Notes: a model not told the origin generated them from the sequence alone. Positions 44,150 through 53,223 are shown, counted from the stretch's first letter. The stretch: DNA of 64,000 bases from Phormidium tenue FACHB-1052 (GCF_014696675.1 NZ_JACJQN010000005.1:62001-126000), one strand, 5' to 3'. A program made the numbers and translations.

Positions 44150-44548
44150 CTAATTTGTGGCTAAGCCGTTGGGCAGCAGCCTACCCATGACAGCCTTGAG
44201 CCGCTCAGGTTCGCAGGGTTTGGTCAAATAGCCAGAAGCTCCCGCCATGCGGGCTTCTTGCCGATCGGCCTCGGTATCGCGAGACGTGACCATCACAATT
44301 GGCAGGTTTTTGAACCGGGGCAGACTTCGCACCGTACGGCAAAGCTCAAACCCATCGATGCCGGGCATTGAGATATCGAGCAGCAGGGCTTCGATCATCT
44401 CTTGAGAAATTACAGTCAGCGCATCCACCGCATTGTCGGCCAGCAGCACCCGATAACTGTTATCTAAGGCGCGTTTAATCATCTGCTGACTAATTAAGCT
44501 GTCATCCACCGATAGGACGGTTTGTTTGGTGACGGCGCAGGTGGACAT
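44150..44548 (-). CDS. Single-domain response regulator (CheY-like)
   Basis: A 132-residue receiver with no output domain, from the ATG at 44546-44548. Acidic pair SVDDSLIS, phospho-acceptor Asp in LLLDISMPGIDGFEL, Thr/Ser in MVTSRDT and Lys in YLTKPCEPE are all present. It is opposite in direction to the cheA gene, which ends 183 bases away. It could be the phosphate sink or diffusible output of the CheA system, in place of WspR (inference). The region 43967-44149 between the two genes holds a stretch of CTGTTCAGCCGTCTTAAGT but no clear terminator. Confidence 0.9.
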   Translation of the reverse strand: MSTCAVTKQTVLSVDDSLISQQMIKRALDNSYRVLLADNAVDALTVISQEMIEALLLDISMPGIDGFELCRTVRSLPRFKNLPIVMVTSRDTEADRQEARMAGASGYLTKPCEPERLKAVMGRLLPNGLATN

Positions 44549-44851
44549 AGGGGAACAACCTCTTGAAATCATGTGGGCGCTTGCTATAGTTATGCCCAAA
44601 AATTAATCCTATTTATAACGTACTTATACGCAACGGCCTGATAACTACTCAAGTTTCCTATGGTTGAGGCCTAAATACCGACACAATTCCCGTTGTCAGT
44701 CCTAGGCCGCACCCGATCAAGCTGCTTGAAGCGATCGCTGTACTGATCCCGCTGTCCAGCTCTCCACCTAGCTGTGGCAAACGACATCAATAACAGGGTC
44801 AATGGTGTTAGAGTAGTGAGCCACAATTATCGGTAAGGGCTGGCTTGGGGG
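44549..44851. other. Divergent intergenic region, receiver / mtnB
   Basis: About 303 bases with likely promoters for both sides. The receiver side is AT-rich (ATTAATCCTATTTATAACG, about 44600). The mtnB side has ATGGTGTTAGAGTAGTGAG (about 44801), with TAGAGT a weak -10 candidate. No SAM riboswitch or other RNA element is recognisable. Confidence 0.45.
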
Positions 44852-45481
44852 ATGGAGTTTGAGGCGATCGCGCAGTCGTTAGCAGAGGCAGGCGGCTTCT
44901 TGGCCAGCCAAGGCTGGGCACCGGCCACCAGCGGCAACTACTCGGCTCGACTGGCCGAGGAGCAGGTAGCCATTACCGTATCGGGCCGCGACAAGGGACA
45001 GCTCACCCCCGCCGACATTATGGTGGTCGATAGCCAGGGGCAACCCTTCAGCCCAGGCAAGCGGGCATCGGCTGAAACGCTGCTACACACTAGCCTCTAC
45101 CTGGCTTACCCAGAAGTGGGTGCTGTGCTGCACACCCACTCCATAGACTGCGTCAGTCTCTCTCGCTGGCTGCTGAGCCGGGGACAAGACAGCCTAGTGC
45201 TAACAAACTATGAACTGCTCAAGGCATTGCCGGGTATCACCACCCATGATGGAGAGGTTGCCATCCCAATCGTGGCCAACAGCCAAGATATGGTAGCTCT
45301 GAGCAAGACCGTGTTAACCCGGCTACAGGCAGTGCAGGCACCAGTGGGCTACATCATCGCGGGCCACGGATTGTATAGCTGGGGGGCGACGGTGCCCCAG
45401 GCGCGCATGGCCACTGAGGCCTTGGAGGTGCTGGTGAGCTGCGCCCTACAGGCCATACTGCTCGATCAAAGATTTGCTTAG
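44852..45481 (+). CDS. mtnB: Methylthioribulose-1-phosphate dehydratase
   Basis: Dehydrates 5-methylthioribulose-1-phosphate in the methionine salvage pathway. The 209-residue protein is a class II aldolase-like enzyme: N-terminal GWAPATSGNYSARL, zinc His pair in VLHTHSIDCV, and C-terminal AGHGLYSWGATV with the third His; the expected acidic residue is Glu in ASAETLLHTSLY. The length is typical (about 205). First gene of mtnB-mtnD-mtnC. mtnA and mtnN are not in the window. Start ATG at 44852 after GGCTTGGGGGATGG. Confidence 0.92.
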   Translation: MEFEAIAQSLAEAGGFLASQGWAPATSGNYSARLAEEQVAITVSGRDKGQLTPADIMVVDSQGQPFSPGKRASAETLLHTSLYLAYPEVGAVLHTHSIDCVSLSRWLLSRGQDSLVLTNYELLKALPGITTHDGEVAIPIVANSQDMVALSKTVLTRLQAVQAPVGYIIAGHGLYSWGATVPQARMATEALEVLVSCALQAILLDQRFA

Positions 45482-45530
45482 CCCCTTTTACTTATCCCCT
45501 CAGGACACCCTCGATTCAAGGACTACTCCC

Positions 45531-46082
45531 ATGACCCTACTTCGTGTTTTTAGCGATCAAGATGGCGCGACCCTGCTAGATGAGTACCGGGATGCGGAGG
45601 CGATCGCCGCTGCTCTCGCCAGCGCTGGCGTCCGCTTTGAGCAGTGGCAGACTCAGGCACCTCTGCCCCCAGCCGCCGACCCCGAAGCCATTTTGACCGC
45701 CTACGCCAAAGACATCGATCGCCTCAAAGCCGAGGGTGGCTACGTCACCGCCGACGTGATTCGCATGTACCCAGGGCATCCCCAAAAGACCGAGCTGCGG
45801 CAGAAGTTTTTGGATGAGCACATTCATAAAGAAGACGAGGTGCGCTTCTTCGTGGAGGGGCAGGCGGTATTTTACCTACACCTGGGCGATAAAATCTACG
45901 CCACCCTCTGCACCGCTGGCGACCTCATCGGCGTGCCCGCCAACACCCCCCACTGGTTCGACATGGGTGAGGAACCTCAGTTTGCCGCCATTCGCCTATT
46001 TTGCAACCCCGAGGGCTGGGTGGCCCATTTCACCGACAGCCCCATCGCTAAGAGATATCCTGATTACCATGCTTTTGCTTGA
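45531..46082 (+). CDS. mtnD: Acireductone dioxygenase
   Basis: Oxidises acireductone to the methionine precursor 2-keto-4-methylthiobutyrate (iron form) or to a side product (nickel form). The 183-residue cupin has the metal ligands in DEHIHKEDEVRFFVEG (two His and Glu) and a further His in TPHWFDMGEE. Start at the ATG at 45531 (MTLLRVFSDQDG); the frame is open back to 45474 but that part is not conserved-looking and overlaps mtnB. The gene is 49 bp after mtnB and overlaps mtnC by 14 bp, so the three are one operon. Confidence 0.93.
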   Translation: MTLLRVFSDQDGATLLDEYRDAEAIAAALASAGVRFEQWQTQAPLPPAADPEAILTAYAKDIDRLKAEGGYVTADVIRMYPGHPQKTELRQKFLDEHIHKEDEVRFFVEGQAVFYLHLGDKIYATLCTAGDLIGVPANTPHWFDMGEEPQFAAIRLFCNPEGWVAHFTDSPIAKRYPDYHAFA

Positions 46083-46782
46083 AGAGCAGCCGTTAGGGGC
46101 GATCGTGCTTGATATTGAGGGCACCACCACCGATATCGCCTTTGTCAAAAACACCCTGTTTCCCTACGCTACGGAGCGGCTAGAGGCCTTTATGGCTGAG
46201 CTGGCCCCCACCGCCGAGGGGCAGGCCATTTTGGCCCAGGTGCGGGCTGAGGTTGGCGATGCCGACCTGTCTGTAGAAGACTGCATCGCCCAACTGCTGG
46301 CCTGGGCCAAGGCCGACCAAAAGGTTACCCCCCTCAAAGCCGTGCAGGGCATGATTTGGGACGAGGGCTACCGCACCAAGGCCTACTACAGCCACGTCTA
46401 TGACGATGCCGCCGCCCATATTCAGGAGTGGCATCGACGGGGGGTGCCGCTATACATCTATTCATCAGGCTCGATCGCAGCTCAAAAGTTGCTGTTTGCC
46501 CACACCATTGTGGGCGATCTCACCCCTTGTTTCCAGGGATATTTCGACACCACCACCGGAGCGAAGGTGGATGCAACTTCCTACGAAAACATCGCCAATA
46601 CGCTAGAAATTGCCTCTAAGGAATTGCTGTTTCTGTCTGACCATCTAGGCGAGCTGAAAGCGGCTCAACAGGCGGGCTGGCAGGTGCGTGCAGTACAGCG
46701 CCCCGGCACCGCCGATTTTCCACCAGATCTGCCATCAATTAAGCACTTTGGGGAATTGCCCATCGCGTTTAGCGATGCTTAG
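46069..46782 (+). CDS. mtnC: Enolase-phosphatase E1 (acireductone synthase)
   Basis: Makes acireductone from diketo-5-methylthiopentyl-1-phosphate by enolisation and dephosphorylation. The 237-residue HAD-type enzyme has motif I VLDIEGTTTDIAFVK (DxE(G)TT is the E1 variant), motif II YIYSSGS and the later LFLSDHLGELKAA with acidic residues. Start at ATG 46069, which overlaps the end of mtnD by 14 bp; the much longer frame to 45814 is the mtnD sequence in another phase and is rejected. Followed at once by a bidirectional terminator. Confidence 0.93.
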   Translation: MLLLEEQPLGAIVLDIEGTTTDIAFVKNTLFPYATERLEAFMAELAPTAEGQAILAQVRAEVGDADLSVEDCIAQLLAWAKADQKVTPLKAVQGMIWDEGYRTKAYYSHVYDDAAAHIQEWHRRGVPLYIYSSGSIAAQKLLFAHTIVGDLTPCFQGYFDTTTGAKVDATSYENIANTLEIASKELLFLSDHLGELKAAQQAGWQVRAVQRPGTADFPPDLPSIKHFGELPIAFSDA

Positions 46783-46823
46783 CAAACATTGCAGCGCTCT
46801 TGAGACGAACGCTGCAATGTTTG
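46783..46823. terminator. Bidirectional terminator between mtnC and ndk
   Basis: A perfect 14-bp stem, CAAACATTGCAGCG (46783-46796) with its complement at 46810-46823, and a 13-base loop. It starts right after the mtnC stop and lies before the end of the convergent ndk gene (46855). T-rich flank on the plus strand (TTGTTGCTATT). Confidence 0.85.
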
Positions 46824-46854
46824 TTGCTATTAGTCTAAGAGATTCTAAGGTTTC

Positions 46855-47304
46855 TTACTCGTAGAGCCAGCCCTTAGCAGCAGGTTCCCAGCTCACGAGT
46901 TCGGCTTCGGTGAACCACAGGGCGATTTCGGTTTGAGCGGTTTCGGGAGCATCGGAGCCGTGGATGATGTTGCGACCCACGGTCACACCCAGGTCGCCGC
47001 GAATGGTGCCGGGTTCAGCTTCGAGGGGCTTGGTCGCACCGATGATTTTGCGGGCCGAGGCGATTACGCCTTCGCCTTCCCACACCATAGCGACTACGGG
47101 GCCAGAGGTGATGAAATCGACCAGACCGGCGAAGAAGGGGCGCTCGCGGTGCACGTCGTAGTGCTTTTCGGCCAGTTCGCGGGAGACGGCCATGAACTTC
47201 AGGCCCACCAGGGTGAAGCCTTTGGTTTCAAATCGGCCAATGATGTTGCTGATCAGACCGCGCTGGACGCCGTCGGGTTTGATCATCAAAAAAGTGCGTT
47301 CCAT
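46855..47304 (-). CDS. ndk: Nucleoside diphosphate kinase
   Basis: Transfers the terminal phosphate among nucleoside triphosphates; a cytosolic hexamer or tetramer. The 149-residue protein is full length: [16 protein letters not shown] at the start, [15 protein letters not shown] in the middle and the active-site His115 in [17 protein letters not shown]. Family identity is certain. The downstream terminator is shared with mtnC. Confidence 0.97.
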   Translation of the reverse strand: MERTFLMIKPDGVQRGLISNIIGRFETKGFTLVGLKFMAVSRELAEKHYDVHRERPFFAGLVDFITSGPVVAMVWEGEGVIASARKIIGATKPLEAEPGTIRGDLGVTVGRNIIHGSDAPETAQTEIALWFTEAELVSWEPAAKGWLYE

Positions 47305-47400
47305 AGATACTTGTTCCTAGTGCGTGGTGCAGAGATATGGTGAAAGACCTTTACCATGCTCAGAAACGGTGGCCATTTTGTAAAGGATTTGGTCAAAGAT

Positions 47401-47982
47401 TCATGGTTTGGGGACGGGCCAGTAGCGATCGCCCCCGGCATCATATCGCCAGCCGCAGCCGTCGGGGTCGCGATCGCGGCTCCACGCCAGCAGATTCAAC
47501 GCCACCACTGGTTGGCTCAGCTCAGCTTCGGTGCAGCCCAGGCGCTGGGCCAGATCGGCAGCGGTGAGCGAGAGCACTTGGAGCGTTACAACCTCAGCGT
47601 CCAAAGTGGTGGGACGAAAGGTGTAGAGCACATCCCCAGACGGGGTGGCTTCAAAGTCGCCCCAAAAGTCTTGGGCGCGCTGGTCGAGAAATTGGCGGGC
47701 CTCGCGGCCCGTGATCTGGGCGGCGATCGCAAAGTCGAGCACGCTAATGCGCCCCTGATGGGCTGCAACCTGGGCATAAAAAATCTGATGCAAGGCCCGC
47801 TCTCGGGCTCTTTGCCGTCGCCAAAACCATAGGGCACCCGCAAGTAGCCCACCCACTACTAGCCAGGGCAGCAATAGCTGAATCAACAGCACCGTCACCA
47901 GGGCAGCACTGGCCATGATCAGGGCCATCAGCAGGCGATATTCAAGCCCGGCACCGGGGGTATGGAAAGGCCGCTGGGGCAT
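47401..47982 (-). CDS. Hypothetical membrane protein
   Basis: A 193-residue protein with the ATG at 47980-47982 (MPQRPFHTPG); the frame is open to 48045 with an earlier Met. Two adjacent hydrophobic helices (LLMALIMASAALVTVLLIQLLL and VVGGLLAGALWFW, about residues 18-52) are followed by a 140-residue soluble part with a helix-turn-helix-like feature (LTAADLAQRLGCTEAELSQPV) and a DYVL-like strand region. I do not recognise the family; function is unknown. Its start faces the gene at 48156. Confidence 0.6.
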   Translation of the reverse strand: MPQRPFHTPGAGLEYRLLMALIMASAALVTVLLIQLLLPWLVVGGLLAGALWFWRRQRARERALHQIFYAQVAAHQGRISVLDFAIAAQITGREARQFLDQRAQDFWGDFEATPSGDVLYTFRPTTLDAEVVTLQVLSLTAADLAQRLGCTEAELSQPVVALNLLAWSRDRDPDGCGWRYDAGGDRYWPVPKP

Positions 47983-48155
47983 AGGTTCTCGGGAATGGCG
48001 GGGCGGGGCTGCTCTCTTGCCTTCTATTGAAGCAGGGGCAGACAAATCTGGGGGGTGCAGGGGTCAGCTAAAATGCTGTCACGCGGTTGCGCTGGCGGAA
48101 TTGACTTCCCTTGGCCAACCCAGATCGACGCACCGATGCTGCCTGAGGTTTCGCC

Positions 48156-48665
48156 ATGCTGACCTTTGCCTCCCCCACCGATGAAGCCCAAGCGGCTGAG
48201 CTGATGCAGCCTTGCCTGATTCGCGTAGTCGACAATATTCGCAAACACACTGAAAGCCTTGACTGGCGTACCGACTACCTAGAGCAACTGCGCTGGCCCG
48301 GCAGTGCCACCCCGGAGCAGCGCCAGCAGGTGCGGGACTTAGCCGCCCAGCTCCCTGAGGCTTCCCCAGAGGAAGAAAAAATCATTCGTCAGCAGCTCAG
48401 TCAGCTGCCTACCCCCGCCCCCGGCTATGAGCTGAAGCTGACCCAGAGCGCTGGCGAAGCCCCAGCCGAGGAACCTCGCACGGCCACCTTAGATGTTTGG
48501 GAGCTGTGCTTTGAGGTGTGCTTCGACCACTACCAGCCGCAGCAGCCCGTTTCGGTGGATCCAGCCTTGCTCGACGAGGATGGTGAAATCGACTGGTTAG
48601 CCCTCGATGAAAAGGCCAAAGCCCTGGTAGAAAAGGCCATTGACCAAGCCACCGCAGCGGCGTAG
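48156..48665 (+). CDS. Conserved hypothetical protein
   Basis: A 169-residue soluble acidic protein with no motif I can name. It is rich in Glu, Gln and Ala, probably helical, and has one conserved-looking aromatic stretch (VWELCFEVCFDHYQPQQPVS). A central linker of Pro/Ala/Glu (residues about 88-112) may be disordered. No signal or membrane segment. It precedes the PHP gene by 42 bp, same strand, and could be cotranscribed. Proteins of this kind occur in cyanobacteria; function is not known. Confidence 0.65.
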   Translation: MLTFASPTDEAQAAELMQPCLIRVVDNIRKHTESLDWRTDYLEQLRWPGSATPEQRQQVRDLAAQLPEASPEEEKIIRQQLSQLPTPAPGYELKLTQSAGEAPAEEPRTATLDVWELCFEVCFDHYQPQQPVSVDPALLDEDGEIDWLALDEKAKALVEKAIDQATAAA

Positions 48666-48707
48666 CAGGCAGATACGGCACAATAGGAATAAAATAGCCT
48701 CTTTGCA

Positions 48708-49613
48708 ATGCTCGATCTGCACAGCCACACGACCTTTTCTGACGGCACTCTATCCCCCGCTGACTTGGTAGCGGCGGCGATCGCGGCGGGGGTAAAGGCC
48801 TTGGCGATTACCGACCACGACACCCTGGCCGGGTGGGATGAGGCGATCGCCGCCGCTGGAGACGATCTAGAGGTGGTGCCGGGGGTCGAGCTGAGCACGG
48901 TAGAAAACGGGCGATCGCTGCACATCCTGGGCTTTTATCCCGATCGAGAATCCCTAGAACCACCCCTGCGATCGCGCATTGAGGGCCGCCGTCGCCGCGC
49001 CCAGCAGATGGTCGAAAAGCTGGCGGAGCTGGGCTATCCCATTGAGCTGCCTGCCATGGCAGGCAACATGGCCCCCGGTCGGCCTCACCTAGCGGCGGCC
49101 CTGGTCAAAGCGGGCTACGTCGAGTCGAAGCGGGAGGCCTTCGATCGCTGGCTGGGGGACAGTGGCCCCGTCTTTGTGCAATACGACAAATTTTCTGCCG
49201 CTGAGGGCATTCAGCTGCTGCGGGACTGCGGCGCTGTGCCGGTGTGGGCGCATCCATACCTATTCAAAGGCTCCACTGTTGACGCGCTCCTACCCCAGCT
49301 AGTAGAAGCCGGGCTGATGGGGGTTGAGGTCTACCACCCCCATCACAGCCCCAGCGATATCCGGCGTCTAGAAACCTACTGCCGTGAGCACGACCTAGTG
49401 ATGACCGGCGGCAGTGACTTCCACGGCCCCTCAGAGGCAAAGGCTAGCACTCCTAACCCCAGAGCCAAGCATCAACCCAAGGCAGCCGCTGGGCTGAATC
49501 AGCTCCACTTGCCCTTAGAATTGCTGTCCCCGCTCAAGCGAGCTGCGGCGACTCTGGACGCTGGCGCAGCCTCTTCAGCGAAGAATCGCCTGTCGAGCCC
49601 CAACCATGGCTGA
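48708..49613 (+). CDS. PHP-domain phosphoesterase (YciV/RNase AM type)
   Basis: A 301-residue metal-dependent phosphoesterase. Metal-binding His/Asp residues can be seen in order: LHSHTTFSDG, ITDHDTLAG, VPGVELST, VYHPHHSP and GGSDFHGP, as expected for the trinuclear PHP centre. Members of this subfamily remove 5'-nucleotides from RNA (RNase AM) or hydrolyse 3',5'-bisnucleotides. The last 50 residues are a low-complexity tail that includes LNQLHLPLELL. It overlaps the following gene by 8 bp (ATGGCTGA), a sign of translational coupling. Confidence 0.88.
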   Translation: MLDLHSHTTFSDGTLSPADLVAAAIAAGVKALAITDHDTLAGWDEAIAAAGDDLEVVPGVELSTVENGRSLHILGFYPDRESLEPPLRSRIEGRRRRAQQMVEKLAELGYPIELPAMAGNMAPGRPHLAAALVKAGYVESKREAFDRWLGDSGPVFVQYDKFSAAEGIQLLRDCGAVPVWAHPYLFKGSTVDALLPQLVEAGLMGVEVYHPHHSPSDIRRLETYCREHDLVMTGGSDFHGPSEAKASTPNPRAKHQPKAAAGLNQLHLPLELLSPLKRAAATLDAGAASSAKNRLSSPNHG

Positions 49614-52600
49614 CCCTGCCTTTAACACCCTCTGGCAGCTAGTGGGAGGGGTACTGAAACTTAACCCAGAGGCCTTTCAAGTCTTTAACCAGATGCCCGA
49701 CAGTGTTGTTTTAGGGCTGGTGTTTGTCGCGGGCTTTTCCCAGGCGGTGGGTCAGGGCATTGTGCTCTTCGTCAACCGGGTCAAGCCGCTACGGTTTGTG
49801 CTCAGCATGGTGCTGTCAGCCCTGCTGTTTGTGGCGGGCTACCTGTTTTGGGTGCTCAGCATTTGGGTGGTGAGTCGCTGGCTGCTCGATCAACCGATTT
49901 CCTGGCGGGTGGTGCAGGGTAGTTTGGCCCTGAGCTATCTACCTTTGATGTTTAGCTTTTTAGGAGCTATGCCCTATTTGGGCATGCCGCTGCTGCGGCT
50001 GCTGGCGCTGCTTAGCCTGCTGGCGGTGGTGTTTGCCCTGGCGGCGTTGGGCCAGATCTCGGTGGGGCAGGCGGCAGAGCATGTGGCGCTTGGCTGGCTG
50101 GGGCTAGTGGTGGTACAGCAAACCACCGTGGGGCAGCCGATTGTCAACCTGGGGCGCTGGCTGGCCAACTGGGCGGCAGGGGTACAGCTAGTGGTTGATC
50201 GCGGTCAGCTCAAACTGCTCATTGCGGCCAATCCTCTGGGGCCGGAACTACCGGAGGCGACGCCCGCGCATATTGGCGCTAACCCCCTACCAGGGGCCTT
50301 GCTCAAGCCGCGATCGCGACGGTTGACCCTGCTGTGGATCTACGGCAGTCTGGGCCTGCTGGCCCTGGTGGTCGCCCTCAGCCTAGAACCCCTGAGGGGG
50401 TTGATGACCCAGTGGTATGGCCAGAGCCGTCCGGCCCGCTGGTTTGCTGACCTGATCTGGATTGGCGCGATCGCCCTCGTGGTAGGTGCCATGCTCGCTC
50501 CCCTAGAGGCGCTAGGCTGGTGGGCTGGTTGGTACAGCGACGACGGTGCTTCGGCCCAGCCGTCCCAGACACCCCAGACAGACAGAACTCCTGCCAAGCT
50601 GCCGCGCCGATATATCGTCTACCTTGACGGCATCAACCAGTCCACCGCCGATTATCAGCCCACCGTGGCTCGCTACCTCGACGAGCTGGATCACAGTCTC
50701 CCTGCCGACATCACCCTGGTCAAGGGACTGATTTCCTACTCGGTACTCAACCGTTCGCTGACCGAAAACCGTCCCTTGGCTTTCTTTTGGCGCGGGGTCG
50801 AAACCCTGACTCGGCGGCTCGGCCCCTGGGTGGGAATGATCATCAACATCCGCAATATCTTGATTGTGGCGGTGTCAGCCGACCAGCGCTTTGGCCCGAT
50901 CTACAACCAGGGGGTGGCCCAGCAGGTCTACGAAAGTTTGCTAGAAAATGGCTACCCGGCCCAGGGGGGCATTCCCCTCACGCTGATTGGCTACAGCGGC
51001 GGTGGACAGATTGCCGTAGGCATTGTGCCCTTTCTTAAGCGGGCCTTAGGTGCCCCGATTGAGGTGATTTCCCTCGCTGGGGTGATCGGCGGCAACGGGC
51101 GGGTGATGGAGGCAGAGCAGCTCTATCACTTGGTGGGCAGCCGAGACCCAGTCGAGCGGCTGGGGCCAATTATGTTTCCGCGTCGCTGGGCGATCGCCCC
51201 CCTGAGCTACTGGAATCGGGCCAAACGCAAGGGCAAAATCAGCTTTATCAGCCTAGGGCCAGTGGGCCACCAGGTGCCCGGTGGCGTGCTCGACGACCAA
51301 GCCTTTTTGCCCGATGGCCGCAGCCACCTCCAGCAAACCCTCGACCTCACCCTCGACATTGTGGCGGGCGACCTGCGCCAGTACCTGGATATTCAAAAGA
51401 TTCAGGTGGTCAATCCCGGCGACTATTACCGGTTTCAGAGCGCGCCTTTCAACCACCCCAGCTACTACCCGGTGCAGCAAGCTTTGCCCATCCCCCAGTA
51501 CCGTCCGGTGGGCGACTGGCTGGGGCGGCTGATTTTGCCCAACGCCAGCGATCGCCTTCAGCTAGAGGGCATCTGGTTCGAGTTGCTGCACACGCCCCCG
51601 GCCTACCAGCACTACCTGGGGCAGCGGGTACACCTGCGCTGGCGGTGCAACCCGGGGCTAAAAAAACGCTTCCAGGCCGTGACCCGCGACATTCACTTCA
51701 GCGCCGAGGCCGAGGCCTCGCACCGGGAGGGCATGATTTTGCCCACCCGTCTCAACCACTGGCGGTTGGTCACCCCATTAGAATCTCTAGCCGGGGCTCA
51801 CCCCGTTGACGACATAATCGTCAAGCTACCTGAGCCGGTCATTGCGGAGGCGATCACCATTGGCAAATGGAATACCCTACCCCCTACTCCCCACGCCCTC
51901 ACCCTCACCATCGCCCACGAACCCATTCAAATCGCAGGCCTCTACTACGCCCTGGTGCAGTTTCTGAGCCCGGTGGCAGGAACAAGCGATCGCTACCATG
52001 TCGTCCACTACAACCCTGACACGCGGAGATTTAACGGGCTGAAAGAAACCGTGCGACTGCCGCAGGTTGTACCCGACGGGAATGGCATAGAGCCATCAAC
52101 CAGTCGAGATCTCGAGCGATCGCCCCTCAACGCCACCGGCTGGTACATCCACGGTGCCCAGGCCCACGACGGTGAGTTTGGGGAGTTTGTAGTGCAGGCG
52201 CTGCGGCCCCGCCAGCTCTTTCAGCTAAAACCCGATCGCACCATCGCCAGCACCCGCCGAGGACGGCAGCACCTGCACCGCGAATCCTGGGAAAACCTAG
52301 AGCAGAAAAAAGGCACCACCGAGTCAGTGCTGATCGATCCTAAAACGCCCTCTGAACAGGCGGCGATTGCCGAGTGGCAAGAGGGTGACCAGGCCCTGCT
52401 GGTGCATGTCTACGGCGGCATCGGCGGCCAAAATCGCGAGCCCGCCGCCCGAGGCCCGGTTTATTTTGGTCACTTTGCCTATGGCATCGCCACCGTGGCC
52501 CGCGAGCCGCTCACCCAAGAACTCCAGTTTGATATCCACTATCACCAGGTCTATACCCACAACCGACGCGGGCTGGTAGCGGGCACCCTCGATTGGTCAA

Positions 52601-53223
52601 AGTACATAGGCGATCGCCAGTGGGGATTTCTGGGCACCCGCCCCGTCTCCGATATTTTGATCAAACTGCCCGCCTACACCGAGCCCTTTGACTTCAACGG
52701 CACCGCCTGGGCCGCCCTCGACGACCTGCGCATCGAGCTAGAGCTGATGACGGCCCGCTACCGCACCGGCGACGGCACCGGCGTCACCTACGTCGGCCCC
52801 GCCAACAACTGCGCCCAAGATTCCAACCAGGCCATGTATGCCAGCGCCGCCCACCTAGAAGCTGCCGTCATCGCCCATCGGGCGACCCTCAAAGCCTGGG
52901 AAGCCGACAACCCCGACCAGGCCCAGCAATTTCAAGAGTTGCTTGATCTGCGCCGCCACCTTCAGCAAAAACTCCTGCCCTTTGGTAGCGCCCGAGCCGA
53001 CTGGGCCGACGAGCGAGAATCTTTGGGCAGCAACCTGTCAGATTTTCCGCTTCAGACCGTGGGTCGTGGGCTGTTGAGCTGGCGCACCATGCTGCCGCGC
53101 AAAGCCAGCGACACCATCACCCAGCTCTGCCTGAGCCACGGAGCCAGCCTGTGGATCTTGCGCACTAACCAGGTGGGAGGCTATGACCCGACCATAGAAC
53201 CCCTAGCACCTATCACCTTGTAA
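49606..53223 (+). CDS. Very large membrane protein with alpha/beta-hydrolase core, unknown function
   Basis: A 1205-residue protein. Residues 1-310 are membrane: a Yip1-like group of helices (about 35-200), a short soluble insertion, and two more helices (about 245-265, 285-305). Residues 340-605 form an alpha/beta-hydrolase domain with the nucleophile elbow GYSGGG (Ser464), a preceding YIVYLDGINQST strand and a late GHQVPG. The remaining 600 residues are beta-rich and unassigned; one motif NNCAQDSNQ (Cys1069) looks like a possible second active site (speculation). A catalytic Asp/Glu and His for Ser464 are plausible but unproven. It overlaps the PHP gene by 8 bp. I recognise no named family. 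Confidence 0.75.
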   Translation: MADPAFNTLWQLVGGVLKLNPEAFQVFNQMPDSVVLGLVFVAGFSQAVGQGIVLFVNRVKPLRFVLSMVLSALLFVAGYLFWVLSIWVVSRWLLDQPISWRVVQGSLALSYLPLMFSFLGAMPYLGMPLLRLLALLSLLAVVFALAALGQISVGQAAEHVALGWLGLVVVQQTTVGQPIVNLGRWLANWAAGVQLVVDRGQLKLLIAANPLGPELPEATPAHIGANPLPGALLKPRSRRLTLLWIYGSLGLLALVVALSLEPLRGLMTQWYGQSRPARWFADLIWIGAIALVVGAMLAPLEALGWWAGWYSDDGASAQPSQTPQTDRTPAKLPRRYIVYLDGINQSTADYQPTVARYLDELDHSLPADITLVKGLISYSVLNRSLTENRPLAFFWRGVETLTRRLGPWVGMIINIRNILIVAVSADQRFGPIYNQGVAQQVYESLLENGYPAQGGIPLTLIGYSGGGQIAVGIVPFLKRALGAPIEVISLAGVIGGNGRVMEAEQLYHLVGSRDPVERLGPIMFPRRWAIAPLSYWNRAKRKGKISFISLGPVGHQVPGGVLDDQAFLPDGRSHLQQTLDLTLDIVAGDLRQYLDIQKIQVVNPGDYYRFQSAPFNHPSYYPVQQALPIPQYRPVGDWLGRLILPNASDRLQLEGIWFELLHTPPAYQHYLGQRVHLRWRCNPGLKKRFQAVTRDIHFSAEAEASHREGMILPTRLNHWRLVTPLESLAGAHPVDDIIVKLPEPVIAEAITIGKWNTLPPTPHALTLTIAHEPIQIAGLYYALVQFLSPVAGTSDRYHVVHYNPDTRRFNGLKETVRLPQVVPDGNGIEPSTSRDLERSPLNATGWYIHGAQAHDGEFGEFVVQALRPRQLFQLKPDRTIASTRRGRQHLHRESWENLEQKKGTTESVLIDPKTPSEQAAIAEWQEGDQALLVHVYGGIGGQNREPAARGPVYFGHFAYGIATVAREPLTQELQFDIHYHQVYTHNRRGLVAGTLDWSKYIGDRQWGFLGTRPVSDILIKLPAYTEPFDFNGTAWAALDDLRIELELMTARYRTGDGTGVTYVGPANNCAQDSNQAMYASAAHLEAAVIAHRATLKAWEADNPDQAQQFQELLDLRRHLQQKLLPFGSARADWADERESLGSNLSDFPLQTVGRGLLSWRTMLPRKASDTITQLCLSHGASLWILRTNQVGGYDPTIEPLAPITL

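Noticed and set aside
45814-46068. Long upstream extension of mtnC
   Set aside because: The added part is mtnD sequence read in another frame; the true start is at 46069.
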